In this document: in pieces, positions 27,207 through 37,900 of the stretch
Numbering within the stretch: position 1 is the first letter of the stretch
Layout of the letters: each line of letters opens with the position of its first letter
NCBI GenBank assembly: GCA_030374805.1
Contig: JARGSG010000011.1
Location: 744,001 to 808,000 of the forward strand
Direction of reading: 5' to 3'
Length of the DNA: 64,000 nucleotides
DNA from: Gracilaria gracilis
Taxonomy: Eukaryota > Rhodophyta > Florideophyceae > Gracilariales > Gracilariaceae
Notes under the pieces: model-generated
What the model saw: the letters and a program-made list of their open reading frames with translations, nothing else
Database searches by the model: none
Told to the model about the DNA's origin: nothing
Translations under genes and position numbers: made by a program

Positions 27207-28221
27207 TCAATAGTTGTAGAGACAGACAAGCTCTCTGGTGAGAAGCTGTTGGCGGCAAAGCGGACAGATCTGCTGCTCTCCCCGCAACGCATGAAAACAA
27301 AGCGGTGAGAAACAAGCACACGAGCAAGAAGGCCGCAGAAGAACAAAAACAACTCACGTTGGACGAGCACCAGTGACAGATGCAGTTCCAGCAAAACACA
27401 TGGCCGCACAGCGTAAGCGTAGCATCGCGCACGGCGCCCAGACACAGAATGCACGTCGCTCGCGGCGGCACGGCGTCCTTCCCATCGTCGTCGTGGTCGT
27501 GGTCGTCGTCCGCGCCGACGGCGTGCATCGCCAACGCGGCGCGCCAGCCCACGGCGCGAAGGCGCCGCCGCGCCGCCAGCAGCGCCGCGCACGCGTCCGA
27601 CAGCAGCATGACGCCCATCACCACGCCCAGCGCCGGCAGCAGCGTGGGCTGCCCGTCCGACTCGGCCGTCGCCACGTAACGTACGCGCGCGGCGCGACGC
27701 GCCGCGCCGCCGTATACCGCGCGCACGTAGAACAGCGCCAGATGCGCGCGCTGCAACACGCGCAGCGCGCGCAGTATGCGCTCGCGCGTGCGCGGCGGCG
27801 GCGGCGTGGCGGCGGCGGCGCGGAACGCGCAGCCGCAAACGGCCGCCAGCGCGACGGACAGCAAGCGCGCCGACGAAGACTGCAGCAGCGCGAGCAGCAG
27901 CGCGCGCCGGCGCGTGAGCGGCTGCGGCGGCCGGCCGGCCACCGGCGCCACGCCGGCGTGCTGCTCGCCCGGCGTGGCGTACAGCGGCGCCGTCGTCGTC
28001 CATAGCTGGTACAACACGCGCGTGAGCGCGCCCGCCGCGAAGCGCAGCGCGCGCGGCTGCTGCGCGGCGTGGCGCTGCCGCTGCCGCGCCGAGAGCGTGA
28101 GACGCAGCAGGCGCGATACGTCCGCGCGCAGCAGCGCCATGTACTCGTCGTCCTTGCTGTGCGCGCGCAGCACGTCGCCCGCCGCGGCGCGCGGCAGCGC
28201 CGCCGCCGGCTGCTGCGACAT
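27207..28221 (-). CDS. PEX10: PEX10-like peroxisomal RING E3 ligase
   Basis: Peroxin 10, a RING subunit of the PEX2/10/12 ubiquitin ligase that recycles the PEX5 import receptor. I propose two exons on the minus strand: 28221-27358 and 27272-27207, giving 309 residues (an upstream Met at 28239 would add six). The intron (GTGAG ... GCAG, 85 nt) splits the RING. Exon 1 gives CILCLGAVRDATLTLCGHVFCWNCICHW with the following CSSN; exon 2 supplies the missing pair as QICPLCRQ and the family C-terminus LVCLYNY. Membrane-type segments (LGVVMGVMLLSDACAALLA and others) precede the RING, and an Asp/His-rich linker separates them. Without splicing the RING would lack its last two cysteines. Confidence 0.85.
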
Positions 28222-28239
28222 GGCGCCCGCAATCGGCAA

Positions 28240-28710
28240 TCGACTTGGCGACGCGCTCGGGGCGACGTCGCGTCGCCATCCGCGGTGGTGAACTTCAACT
28301 CATATCTACTTCGAAGCTCGATCGAAACGCTGTAAGCACGCGCGCCGTCTGACAGCGCGCGCCTTTTGACTCGAAAGTTTCGAACCAAAAGCGCCGTTTT
28401 GGCGGCGCTGGCAAACGGCCCTGCGCTGCGCGTTGGCGCGCGGCCAGCCGCGCAGCGCCACGCAGCTGAGCGCCTCTCGCGCGCGCGCTTAAAATGGCGC
28501 GCGCGCGCGCGGTGCGACGCATCGCCTGCGTGCTCTGGGAGGACCGTCTTGGTCAGCTCGCAGCAGCAGCAGCAGAAGCAGCAGAAGCAGCAGAAGCAGC
28601 AGAAGCAGCAGAAGCAGCAGAAGCAGCAGAAGCAGCAGAAGCAGCAGAAGCAGAAGCAGCAGAAGCAGCAGCAGCAGTAGCCGGCGTCGCCAAGTCGCGT
28701 CCGCTTCATC
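28240..28710. other. Promoter region with (CAGCAGAAG)n
   Basis: A divergent region between PEX10 and the KEN-box gene. The 5' part is GCGC-rich. Positions 28561-28678 are a 9-bp repeat CAGCAGAAG, about a dozen units with one shorter unit. In one frame the repeat encodes Ala-Ala-Glu, but it is out of frame with the downstream gene, so it is probably leader or promoter sequence. Confidence 0.6.
28561..28678. repeat. (CAGCAGAAG)n minisatellite
   Basis: A tandem 9-bp repeat, highly uniform, flanked by CAGCAG runs. Likely length-variable between strains. Confidence 0.9.
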
Positions 28711-29442
28711 ATGATCACGGCCGCCGACCACGAGCACGTGCACGCCCGACTCTCGCCGCAGCGCCATCATTCGCAGCATCGCCGTTTGCACGCGCTTGCA
28801 GATGCCCCGCCGCCGCCGCCCGTGCTGCAGCAATCGCTGCAGGAGCCGCGCCCATTGGAGTGCCACCCGCCTGACTCGCTTCCGCTTGCCGCTTTGCAGT
28901 CCGAGCCTTCTTCCACTACGGACGACCACTCGCCGCAGTCGCCCGCCTCGTCGCCGTCGCCGCAGTCGCACCCCGTTTCGAGCCCGTCCGCTTCGCCGCA
29001 CCAACCTACTCTTGTGCCCCACGATCAACAGCCTCTTCTTCTACAGCCCCCGTCACTCCACAAACCCCCCGCCACGCAACCCATCCGCGTCTTCGAGGAC
29101 CCCCACCCAACCGCCCCACACCCGCACCCCGCACACCCGTGTGCACACCGCCCGTGTTCACCGCCCGTCATTCATCACGATGACAAGGAGAACATCCCTC
29201 CTGCGTCCATGCAGCACGCGCTTCAACCCCACAAGCCGCCGAAGAACACCAATCCCAATCCCCTCAAGCCCCACAAGCTTGCAGTGCCTCTGTCTCAACC
29301 CGGCGTTCACAAGAAGCGTGATCAGCCCCGCTCTCCGTTGCGTGATATCACCTCTGCCGTGGCCGCCAACCGTCGCTCCAATCTCTTCACGCTTCGTCGC
29401 TCTCCGCGCAAGAAGCACCTCACCTTGAGATATCTCCGTTGA
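28711..29442 (+). CDS. Disordered KEN-box protein, APC/C substrate candidate
   Basis: A 243-residue Pro/His/Ser/Gln-rich protein with no folded domain visible. It has a KEN box in DDKENIPP (residues 159-161) and a D-box-like RSPLRDITS at 207-215, followed by a basic C-terminus (RRSPRKKHLTLRYLR). SP/TP sites are frequent. KEN plus D-box in a short disordered protein is the layout of securin and of other anaphase-promoting-complex targets such as sororin or cyclin N-termini. Securins are too divergent to identify by eye, so the role is inferred. The start is the ATG at 28711; the frame opens only a little upstream. Confidence 0.6.
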   Translation: MITAADHEHVHARLSPQRHHSQHRRLHALADAPPPPPVLQQSLQEPRPLECHPPDSLPLAALQSEPSSTTDDHSPQSPASSPSPQSHPVSSPSASPHQPTLVPHDQQPLLLQPPSLHKPPATQPIRVFEDPHPTAPHPHPAHPCAHRPCSPPVIHHDDKENIPPASMQHALQPHKPPKNTNPNPLKPHKLAVPLSQPGVHKKRDQPRSPLRDITSAVAANRRSNLFTLRRSPRKKHLTLRYLR

Positions 29443-30374
29443 TCGTCGTTCACTTCCTTTCTCTCGCTCCGTCCATTGTTTTCTCATCTCCAACATCTAC
29501 TTTTTTTTGTTTCCATAGGCGGTCGTGCTTGCACATCGCTGTACATATCTACCTTCGTACTTGCGCCTCTTCAATCTCTCAACGTGAGCTTCTTCTTCTG
29601 TTTTGTAGACTATTTTTTCAGCTTGTTGAGTGCTCTTGCACCAACATCCAACCGCTGTTCAACGCTTCCATTTGTTACTGTTTGTCTTCGTCCTTCAAGC
29701 CGAGCCATGAATATCATCTTCTCGCTGAATCATTCACACGTACCATTTGGTAAACTTCAACCCTCACCGCTCCCAAGTCCCAAACAACTCTGCGCCCTAC
29801 CTCCTTGCGCTGTCACACCTTCTCCCACCATCAGCCCCCTTCATCGTCATATACGCTTCAGCATTCGAGTACATCGTCCTGTTTGTGTGTTGGTCAAAAC
29901 AGGTGCTTTCATCTCATCATGTCATGTTAACAAACGCACTGGTGACATCCCATCATGCCACTGTGATTTACAGACACTCTTCTACAAATTCGGTTGGTAA
30001 CGCCGCGCCGTGGATGCTAAACACGCCTTTGCTGCATACCCAACCGTACGTAAGCTTTTTAATTAAAGCCTTATCGACAACCTCAGTGCTGTTACAAACT
30101 TCGACGCCCAGCCCAGCCCCCTCGAATTGCAATTTGGAGGCAAACGTTTGTGATACTTCGCACCAGCGATATCATCAGCAAGCGACCTTAGCCGTTGTGC
30201 AAGCAACAGTCATATTGGCCTCGCTCATAAAACAGTGCGCAAAAACTGTTATCTGTTGCAGAAGACCCTTGGCGAGAAAACTGTCTCCGCACATATCAAC
30301 AAAATACCCATTCGACCCGAAATCATTCGTGAAGCAAACGATACTTGTTTCTTCTTTGCTTCGGATGAACGGGG
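29443..30374. other. Composition boundary and non-coding stretch
   Basis: GC content and GCGC density fall sharply here. A TACCTTCGTA site lies at 29550-29559, 108 nt past the KEN-box stop. Long open frames (29476-30000 and 29747-30397) have biased composition and no domain, so I do not call them. Confidence 0.5.
29550..29559 (-). promoter_or_regulatory. TACGAAGGTA motif (reverse)
   Basis: TACCTTCGTA within GTACATATCTACCTTCGTAC, 108 nt past the KEN-box gene stop codon. Confidence 0.3.
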
Positions 30375-31772
30375 TTGATGTTGACAACACTACCTAATCA
30401 TCTTAGGAACTACCTGCCTATCTACCTGTGGAGGATTTTATCTCCAGACAACGCTTTGAGGAAGCAAGCGTTCGTACCGCCTAATTTTGAACAAGGTCTT
30501 CCCGATCAACTCGAGGAAAGCTGCGACCAAACAGTACCTGCCACCGCGAGTAAAGGAGTGCAAGACTATTCAAAAACAGTGCGCCTGGATAGCGAGATGG
30601 TCAGGGTCAACGAAACTATGGACACTATCAGGCCGGGTCCAACCAACCTTGTGAGTGAAAGCGAGGGCTCTACGGGTCCTGCCATTCTGGACAAGGAGAA
30701 AGCCGAATTCTTTGGCGCTCGTATGCTCTCCTACCTGAACAGTGGTTCGCTTACATTGTTAATCTCTATCGGTCACAAGCTCGGCCTGTTTGAGGCAATG
30801 GCCAGACTGCCGGCTGTCACAAGCGTAGAATTGGCTCAAACCTCCGATTTGAACGAGCGATATGTGCGGGAGTGGCTTGCTGCAATGTACGTTGGAGGGA
30901 TAGTTGATATCGAAGACCAGCGGAACAAACAACAGGAGAGTCGCTATTTCTTGCCAAGGGAGCACGCCGCCTTTCTCACGTGGGGAAGAGGTCCGGAGAA
31001 TGTGGCTGTCTTGACGCAATACATCTCTATCCTTTCCTCCTTTGAAGACAGGGCCGTGGATTGCTTCAAGAGTGGCAAAGGAATACCATGTAGTGAATAC
31101 GGCGAGCTCAAGTCCATAATGGCCGCTGATTCCGCTCAAACTATTGCTTCTTCTCTAATTGGCTGGATCCTTCCGCTTGGTCAGACTCTGATTGTTCAGG
31201 GTCTCCAGGCTGGTATTGATGTGCTCGACGTCGAATGTGGTACAGGTATAAATCTAATGACTATGGCCAAGGAATTCCCGAAAAGCTGGTTCACCGGTTA
31301 CGACACGAACCCCGCTCTTATTGCTGCTGCTAAGGAAGCAGCCGAAAAGGAGAAGCTACAGAACATTCGATTCAAATGCGCGCAGATTACCGAATCGTCA
31401 GAATCATCGGCGTACGATTTGGTTACCTGCTTTGGAGGACTTATCGAAACAGGAGACGTCAAGAACGTGGTAAGGCGTGTGTACCAAGCTCTACGTCGTG
31501 GCGGAACTTTCTTGCTACAGGACGTCGCTGCAAACAGTGATGTACGAGCAAATCGCTCGCACCCAGCGGGGTGCTTGCTGTACTCCATTTCATTGATGTT
31601 CTCCTTGCCAACAACTATCTTTAAGACTGGCAGGGAGGGGGATGCCTTGGGGGTTATGTGGGGTAACGATGTGGCATTATCCCTTCTTCGTGATGTTGGA
31701 TTCAAATGTGAGGGAATCAAGCGGCTTGCAGATGACAACTGCAATGCCTTTCTGTTCTGTTCTCGTGACTAA
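30375..31772 (+). CDS. Rv2258c-like SAM methyltransferase
   Basis: A protein of up to 465 residues. After an N-terminal extension of about 95 residues with no features, it matches the bacterial Rv2258c-type class I methyltransferases. A winged-helix N-domain (FFGARMLSYLNSGSLTLLISIGH, LGLFEAMA, DLNERYVREWLAAMYVGGIV, AVLTQYISILSSFEDRAVDCF) is followed by a Rossmann domain with VLDVECGTGINL near residues 281-292. The usual second Gly of the SAM loop (DVGCG) is Glu here. ATGs at 30375, 30378, 30598 and 30619 are possible starts. Substrate unknown. A bacterial-looking architecture in a eukaryote suggests old horizontal transfer (inference). Confidence 0.75.
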   Translation: MMLTTLPNHLRNYLPIYLWRILSPDNALRKQAFVPPNFEQGLPDQLEESCDQTVPATASKGVQDYSKTVRLDSEMVRVNETMDTIRPGPTNLVSESEGSTGPAILDKEKAEFFGARMLSYLNSGSLTLLISIGHKLGLFEAMARLPAVTSVELAQTSDLNERYVREWLAAMYVGGIVDIEDQRNKQQESRYFLPREHAAFLTWGRGPENVAVLTQYISILSSFEDRAVDCFKSGKGIPCSEYGELKSIMAADSAQTIASSLIGWILPLGQTLIVQGLQAGIDVLDVECGTGINLMTMAKEFPKSWFTGYDTNPALIAAAKEAAEKEKLQNIRFKCAQITESSESSAYDLVTCFGGLIETGDVKNVVRRVYQALRRGGTFLLQDVAANSDVRANRSHPAGCLLYSISLMFSLPTTIFKTGREGDALGVMWGNDVALSLLRDVGFKCEGIKRLADDNCNAFLFCSRD

Positions 31773-32362
31773 AAAGCAAGCTAGAGAGCACTATGACTAT
31801 TCGATGATAGTATTGACGCAGTTTGAGGTGACTTCTTGTATCGATCACTTAGAAAAGGCGAAAACGAATCTTAAGAGGACTGAAAAACGGGTACCCTTCG
31901 CACCAACAAAAGCCCTTAGAACAGGTTACAAGCCAAAGTTGAATGAAACGTAAAGAAGATAGGCAATCATACAAAACAAGTTTGTGGGTTGCTCTGACAG
32001 CAGGCCTGTATACATGACTGACAAACTAGATACCTTAAAGAAACAGGCAAACTAACTTCAAGAGTAACTAAAAGGTGTTAGGCATTTATATTTACTGGAT
32101 GTGCAGAACACGGGTGACAACAGTAACAAGATTAATACGGGTATAGCCATTGAAGATGACATGTGTTGTCGGAAGTGTAGGCATTTTTTCGGCATCAAAC
32201 ATTGACCATAGTTTGCCGAGAGGCCGAAAAAGGCGCACACTTGGCTACTCTAGAGAAGAAGCAAACTACCGGAAAAGGTGGCTGACTACCCTTGTTTATG
32301 TTAGCTTTGGAAAATGCGCGAATATAGTTAGTCATGTATACGCCCTTGGGTTAGAGTTAAGC
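31773..32362. other. Convergent intergenic region
   Basis: A shared 3' flank of the methyltransferase and dehydratase genes. I see no gene or clear repeat. Confidence 0.5.
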
Positions 32363-33535
32363 CTAGAAAAGAACTTCGTCGGCAGCTGCTTTGTGCGTTG
32401 GATGTGCAACAAGTCCGCGTTTGAAATCGGGCCACCTTTTAAGATTCTCTTCATTCGAATACCATTCAGCTGTTAGTCTTATCCCTCGCTCCCAAGACAC
32501 CTGATTCTTCCACCCCAGCTTTTTCAGTTTTGAAGAATCAATTCTGTAGTGATGGTCGTTCACTTCACGGTCCTTGACAAAGGTGATGTAGGCGTTTGGG
32601 TCCTGAGATTCTTGCAAGTCAAATGCCTTCACACAATCACGCACAACTTGAAGATTGGTTCGTTCTTCATCAGAGCCGACGTTGTAAACACCTCCGACAT
32701 TTCCATGGTGTAGGATTAGATCAAAGGCTTTTGCCATGTCTGTAACGTACACGTATGTTCTAGAATGGTCTCCGTTACCATGTATGTATGCGGGTTGTTT
32801 TCCGGACAAAAGAACACATGACTTGGCCACAAGTTTGTCTGGATATTGTCTAGGACCGTACACATTGTTACCCCTGGTAATAATGATAGGCATTGAGAAC
32901 GACTTTGCATATCCACGACAAATAAGTTCAGCAGCCGCTTTGGTACACGCGTAAGGGTTTGTCGGAGCCATCATAGAGTCTTCCTTCTCAAAATCTGTCT
33001 CTCCGCCGTACACCTCATCAGTGCTAACATGTATAAAACGATTGATACGAGCGTACTCGCGCGCAGCTTCCAACAAAACATGGGTTCCAACAACATTATT
33101 CGACGTGAATGATATCGATGAATGAAAAGAGTTGTCTACATGCGTACTCGCTGCAAAATGCATAATGGTGTCTACATTTTCAGAGCGAAGAAGATAGTCT
33201 ACAAGACAGCGAGAACGAATGTCACCACGACACCACCTGAGGTTTGGCTTGTTAAACAAGGGTGAGATATTTTCCTCCGCTGCACAGTAGTCCAGTTTAT
33301 CCAGGACGACAATTCGGTAATGGGGATATCTATTGACAAGAAGTTCAACCACATGCGATCCAATAAAGCCAGCGCCACCAGTGAGAAGAATGCATTTTGG
33401 GGTATAAGGTCGCTTGGTCGAAGCACAGCCTGTTTCAGAACGGCCGTTCGCAGGCGCAAAATAAGAAGACATTGCGGTCATAACACAGAATGCAGAAACC
33501 AAACCAGATAAAAAGCAATTCGTAACCAACAACAA
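32363..33535 (-). CDS. NDP-glucose 4,6-dehydratase (RHM/RmlB type)
   Basis: A short-chain dehydrogenase fold enzyme (up to 390 residues) that converts dTDP- or UDP-glucose to the 4-keto-6-deoxy sugar, the first step toward rhamnose-type sugars. It has the NAD-binding loop LLTGGAGFIGSH, the VDTIMHFAASTHVDNS block, the STDEVYGG motif with the Asp-Glu dehydration pair, and the YACTK catalytic Tyr/Lys. Blocks like VVVLDKLDYC and the ITRGNNVYGPRQYP stretch resemble the N-terminal half of plant RHM enzymes, so UDP-glucose is the likelier substrate. The start may be MTAMSSYF at residue 19 or MSSYF at 22, since the first 18 residues look like leader. The enzyme is probably cytosolic. Confidence 0.88.
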   Translation of the reverse strand: MLLVTNCFLSGLVSAFCVMTAMSSYFAPANGRSETGCASTKRPYTPKCILLTGGAGFIGSHVVELLVNRYPHYRIVVLDKLDYCAAEENISPLFNKPNLRWCRGDIRSRCLVDYLLRSENVDTIMHFAASTHVDNSFHSSISFTSNNVVGTHVLLEAAREYARINRFIHVSTDEVYGGETDFEKEDSMMAPTNPYACTKAAAELICRGYAKSFSMPIIITRGNNVYGPRQYPDKLVAKSCVLLSGKQPAYIHGNGDHSRTYVYVTDMAKAFDLILHHGNVGGVYNVGSDEERTNLQVVRDCVKAFDLQESQDPNAYITFVKDREVNDHHYRIDSSKLKKLGWKNQVSWERGIRLTAEWYSNEENLKRWPDFKRGLVAHPTHKAAADEVLF

Positions 33536-34037
33536 ACAAACAAAGTGAAAGGCAAGAAAAAAGGTGACAGCCGTGTCAAAGCCAAGTCAAGTGGACGTTC
33601 AAGACAGAGAATGTTTTTAAAAGAAGAGAACAAGTAGCGTTGTTTCCCTCTCAGCAGGAACAAGACCGCGACAGCGCGCAGTGCAGAGCGCTAGCGTTGG
33701 CGCTAAGGACTGGTGGCTAGTATCTAGTCCGACACTAAAGAGCGGGGGCTAACGATGCTGCACCGTACGGTGCTCATCACAGGCACCGAATGGGCATTGT
33801 CGCTGGCGCGAATTGGCCAGCGAGGCGTTGAGCACGTGGCGCTAGTCCATTGGCGCGAATCGAGTAGCAATGGATCAGCTGTCCAATCGTGGCGCGGCTG
33901 AGGTGTTATCCACGTGGGATCATGCACCCCTTGTCGCATGCCAGTTTTCACTTTTCAATCTGTCTTCTTCGCGTTTTGTTCGGCTTGTCGCAGACAGATT
34001 GTGAGAGCTGTGAGTTGATATCTATCCATTCCTTGAC
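33536..34037. promoter_or_regulatory. Divergent promoter region
   Basis: Between the dehydratase (minus) and the TMEM230-like gene (plus). It contains repeated TTGGCGC and CCATTGG-type elements near 33690-33870. No gene is called; a plus-strand open frame from 33889 merges into the next gene but its start is not convincing. Confidence 0.35.
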
Positions 34038-34596
34038 ATGTCGCGCCTACAACCAGCCCAGTCCTTCTCCAACAACTCCTACAGAGAGGTTCGTGTATCA
34101 TTACCCCGCCAACCGCCCGTGCAAACCGCTATCTGACCCCCAATACCAGGATGACATTCCAGCCGAACTATACGACACCTCAACAAGCCGGTACAGCGAT
34201 GCGCAACTCTTTCGCCGAAGCGCTGCGGGAGAACCAAGAACAACATTTCCGTGGAGAACTGCTTTCGTAGCGTTGTTTCTGTTCGGATTCGGCATTACGT
34301 TCTTGCTACTCGGTCTGCTTCATTTTCGTGATGTGGATCAAGCAACTTCTATTGCCTTCATTTCGGTTGGGTGCATTGCGTTTCTTCCTGGCGCCTATGT
34401 GACTTATAACTTGATACAAGCGTTGCGCGGAGCTCGTGGCTTTCATCTATCGCAATGTGCGTTTGCTTCCCTATGCACCTCTTCTGGCTTTGCTGCCCAT
34501 GGCATGCGTGTGTTTCTTGTACTAACATTCTTTGTTTCTTTTTGTTGTCTGCTACACTGCTGTTCAGTCGCTCACTGGGATGACTACAGATGGTGA
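34038..34596 (+). CDS. TMEM230/TMEM134-family membrane protein
   Basis: I propose three exons, 34038-34088, 34150-34456 and 34568-34596, giving 128 residues, close to TMEM230 (about 120). Two transmembrane helices (TAFVALFLFGFGITFLLLGLL and SIAFISVGCIAFLPGAYVTY) are followed by ARGFHLSQ. The last exon completes FAHWDDYRW, like the SYDDIPDFDD tail of the family. TMEM230 acts in endomembrane trafficking. The second intron (GTGCGT ... TTCAG, 111 nt) has a perfect TACTAAC branch site. It is a multiple of three without stops, so retention would still give an open product. The first exon is the least certain part; an unspliced start from 33889 or 33922 is the alternative. Confidence 0.6.
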
Positions 34597-34962
34597 CAAA
34601 TAGCGAACCATACATGCGTGTATCACCTTCAAGCTGTTCCACTCATTGTCTTATCCCTTTCTTCCCTGCTTTTCGTCCTGTCTCCGAATATCTTGTCTGT
34701 TTGTCAACACTACTTCCACCATCTCCATTCCAAAACGCGTGACCAAACTATCATATGCTTCGCACAATGTTAAAACAGCCTCTCCCTTCTACGGGAAACA
34801 TCCAAACATCAAGCATTCGTACACCTTTTTACACATTAGTTAGTCCTAAATCTCCATGTCAGTAAAGCACCTCATAAAAACCTAAGTACATCCCTCCTCT
34901 CGTCACACCCAACAAGTTAAGAAAACACAAAATCACAACAACCGGAAAACCCCTTTTGCACA
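34597..34962. other. Convergent 3' region
   Basis: Lies between the TMEM230-like gene and the carrier fusion. No gene seen. Confidence 0.5.
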
Positions 34963-37900
34963 CTAAGACGATGTTCTCACATGTGGTGAAGATTGGGACA
35001 GAAAATTACCAATCGCACCTTCAGCAGCATCAATGCGAGGTCGTAGTCGTTCATACACCAACAAACTAACTGCCGTCGACGGAGCAATCTTGAAAAGATT
35101 TGGTAACACACCCCGGAAATATCCTCGCCATCCCATCTGACTTCCTATTTCCTTCCAAGCATTGAAGAACGTCGTAGAATGTGACCCAGATCTTGCGTCA
35201 AACCCAGCAACTTGCATTCGTCGTCGACATGTATCAATCGGGTACGTCGCTATCTGGCTTGTCATATTTGTTAGAATTCCAGCCACAACCAACCCTCCTG
35301 GGGTTGGAGAGTTCGTCGTGTCGCTGTTACGCCTTGGGAGAATGGGCAACAGGCATGTTTCATACACGGCCAGCGTGATACCCGTAAATGCAAAGCTTCC
35401 TACCAGCGTTGGGAACAAGCCGCGATAGATGCTTCGTACGCCTTCCATGCGCATCGCTTCATTGATCCCATGGAAAGGACCACGGTATGGCTCAAAGCCT
35501 TGTCTTTGCATTGCCAGCCGTGCACGTACAAAATCGAACGGATATGTTGACGTTTGACTCACCATTCCTGCTAAACCTCCCGCGAATAATGCCACCAAAG
35601 TGCGATTGCTGCCCCTACCAGTCGCACTGGACGATGAGTTATTGTCAGATTCCGTGACGGGCGAAGAAAACCAGCTTGCCACCTGGGGTGAAGATGCAAG
35701 CCGCGTAACCAATGCAGTCTGAATTATGGTGCTCGGCACCGTGCGCAGTATATTGGCTCCATTCTGTCTGAAGAGAGCCCGTCTAATACTAGAGTCCTCC
35801 GCGACCATCTGTCGCAGGCTAGCAACCCAACCCCCAGAGTATTGAACTCGGTTCCCAGTTTGCATTAGCATCTTGACTCTCTCTAGAGGGGCCACTGCAG
35901 TTCTACTGACAATTCCAGTCATGCAGAGAGTCAACCAGTCAGACCACTTCACGTTTGTCAACCATGTCGGAGCGTGTGGTGGATACACAGAGTGGGTCTG
36001 CAGTGATGATCGATTGGGGGTTGGGAGAGCTTTCGTGCCAACAAACTTGGAACCAAGCAAGGTTGGGGCCACATAGCTCTCTAAAAACGGCACGTCTTCC
36101 AGATCCTTCTGGTTGTGTCCAACCGATCCAATGGCATCAGCATTTAAGAAGTGGTCCCTGATTCGTTGTATATCTGCCCTGAATAACGGAGGCAATATGT
36201 CTTTTGAGAGACCATTGAAGTCTTTCATGGACAAAGTTCGAGTTCCGTGGCGTCCAAACACAGACCTGAGAATGGGGTTCTCCCCGGTCAGCATATGTTG
36301 AGCAACAGGATCGTAGTCTGCGTACTCGTGCAATAGTTCTTCCATGTCGTCTAGGGAAATAAAGCCAGTGTTGCTCTGATCTGACTTTCGAAATCCTACT
36401 TCCATATCAGCATCAGGGTTGTTGATAACGATATCAAAGCGACAAAACTCCCAAAAACTCAATAGGATATCACTCTCTTCCTCCATATCCGAGGAAGACT
36501 CACCAATCTCTTGTTGCGTCGCAGAGGGGTACGAATCTTGACCGTTCTTTCGACTTTTCGACGCAATAGGGTCTTTCGCTCGATTGCTAGCGATCAGAGA
36601 TATGAGCAAAGCAGACAACCGTTCTCGATCCTGTTCAGGAAACGCATGAACCCCAATGAATTTCAGAAGGTCATCCTTGGTCATATAAGGTTCTCCATCC
36701 TTTTCTACGCTGGCTATCTTCTTGAACACGGTTCTCAAATGCTGATTACCACCGCCAAGGTTTAGAAGATGATAGGCTGCTGCAGAAATTGCCCAGCATT
36801 CGCTATCTGTCCTCGCTCGAATTGTCGCGGCTCTGGGGGCATTATACATCAGACTCAGCTCACCGAAACTTTGACCAGCATTCAAAGTCTTTATAAGCGA
36901 ACCTTGTTCATCGTCTACCACTTCTGTGTTGTTCTGTCCGATGCGACGTGCTTTAGGGTTTCGAGTGTGACGTTCAAGCTCCCCGCTTTTGATGATGTAC
37001 ATGTTGTCACCTGTATTACCCTGTTCAAACACATTCTCTCCTGCACGGAACTTGACGAGGAAGAACGGCTTCAGTTCATTCGGTCCGATCTTATCAAGTC
37101 GTTTAAAGAGGAAATGTTCATGTAGATGACGTCGCAAGAGACGTTGGTCTGCTGCAGACATGATGGACTGTGCATCGCTGCTCGCATCCTTAAAACGCTC
37201 AAATGTGGGTCGATCAAGCTCCCACAAAAGCGTCTTCTGCTTAGCTCTGAGCGTCGCAACTCGGGGAACGCTGTTAAATGAAAAGCCTGTGACACCAAAG
37301 CTTGTGCGCGCTCCCAACGTGCTTAACAAAATTGGTGGTTGGTCGCTCCGAGAATGCCATCTTTCAATCTCCCCATTTGCAACGATGTAGAATTTGTCTC
37401 CATATTCTCCCTGTTCAAACACGACACCACCCGGCTCGACAACACGGGCCCTAAAAGAGTTGAGTAGTTGGTTTCGTTTGTATTCGTCCGGTACCTGACT
37501 ATACAAAGGAGTGCGTTTAAGAGCGTCCCGTATCAAACTGCGATGCTCGCGAGGCGGCTTTTCTCCGTCATATACATTCCCGAAAGATTTGCGACGATTC
37601 ACAAGATCGCGGGCAGAGCGTGCAGACCTTCTGAGGTACTTCTCTTTGCTTAATCGGATATTCTTAAGAAGCATAACCCCAGGGATGTTTGCATCCTCCG
37701 ATGAGAAATCTTTTGGGCTGTAGTAGAAAGGTGGTGGATATGACCCAATTAAATCGACGCGCTGATAAGCGGCGGCGACGAGTTCAGAGCAGAACACACG
37801 AGAGAGATCGCCTTTGTACTTTGTGGACACCTGCGGCTCTGCTACTGAACGGACCTCCTCTGCGAACGATTTAGGCTCAAAGTTAGGGTCGAGGCGCTTC

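Noticed and set aside
26978-28279. A 433-codon minus-strand frame overlapping PEX10
   Set aside because: It is Arg/Ala-rich low complexity in another frame of PEX10, which has recognisable motifs.
28561-28678. CRISPR-like array
   Set aside because: The unit is only 9 bp with no spacers and the genome is eukaryotic, so it is a minisatellite.
29476-30397. Two overlapping long open frames past the KEN-box gene
   Set aside because: They have biased Ser/His/Cys composition and no domain, overlap each other in different frames and sit at the composition boundary.
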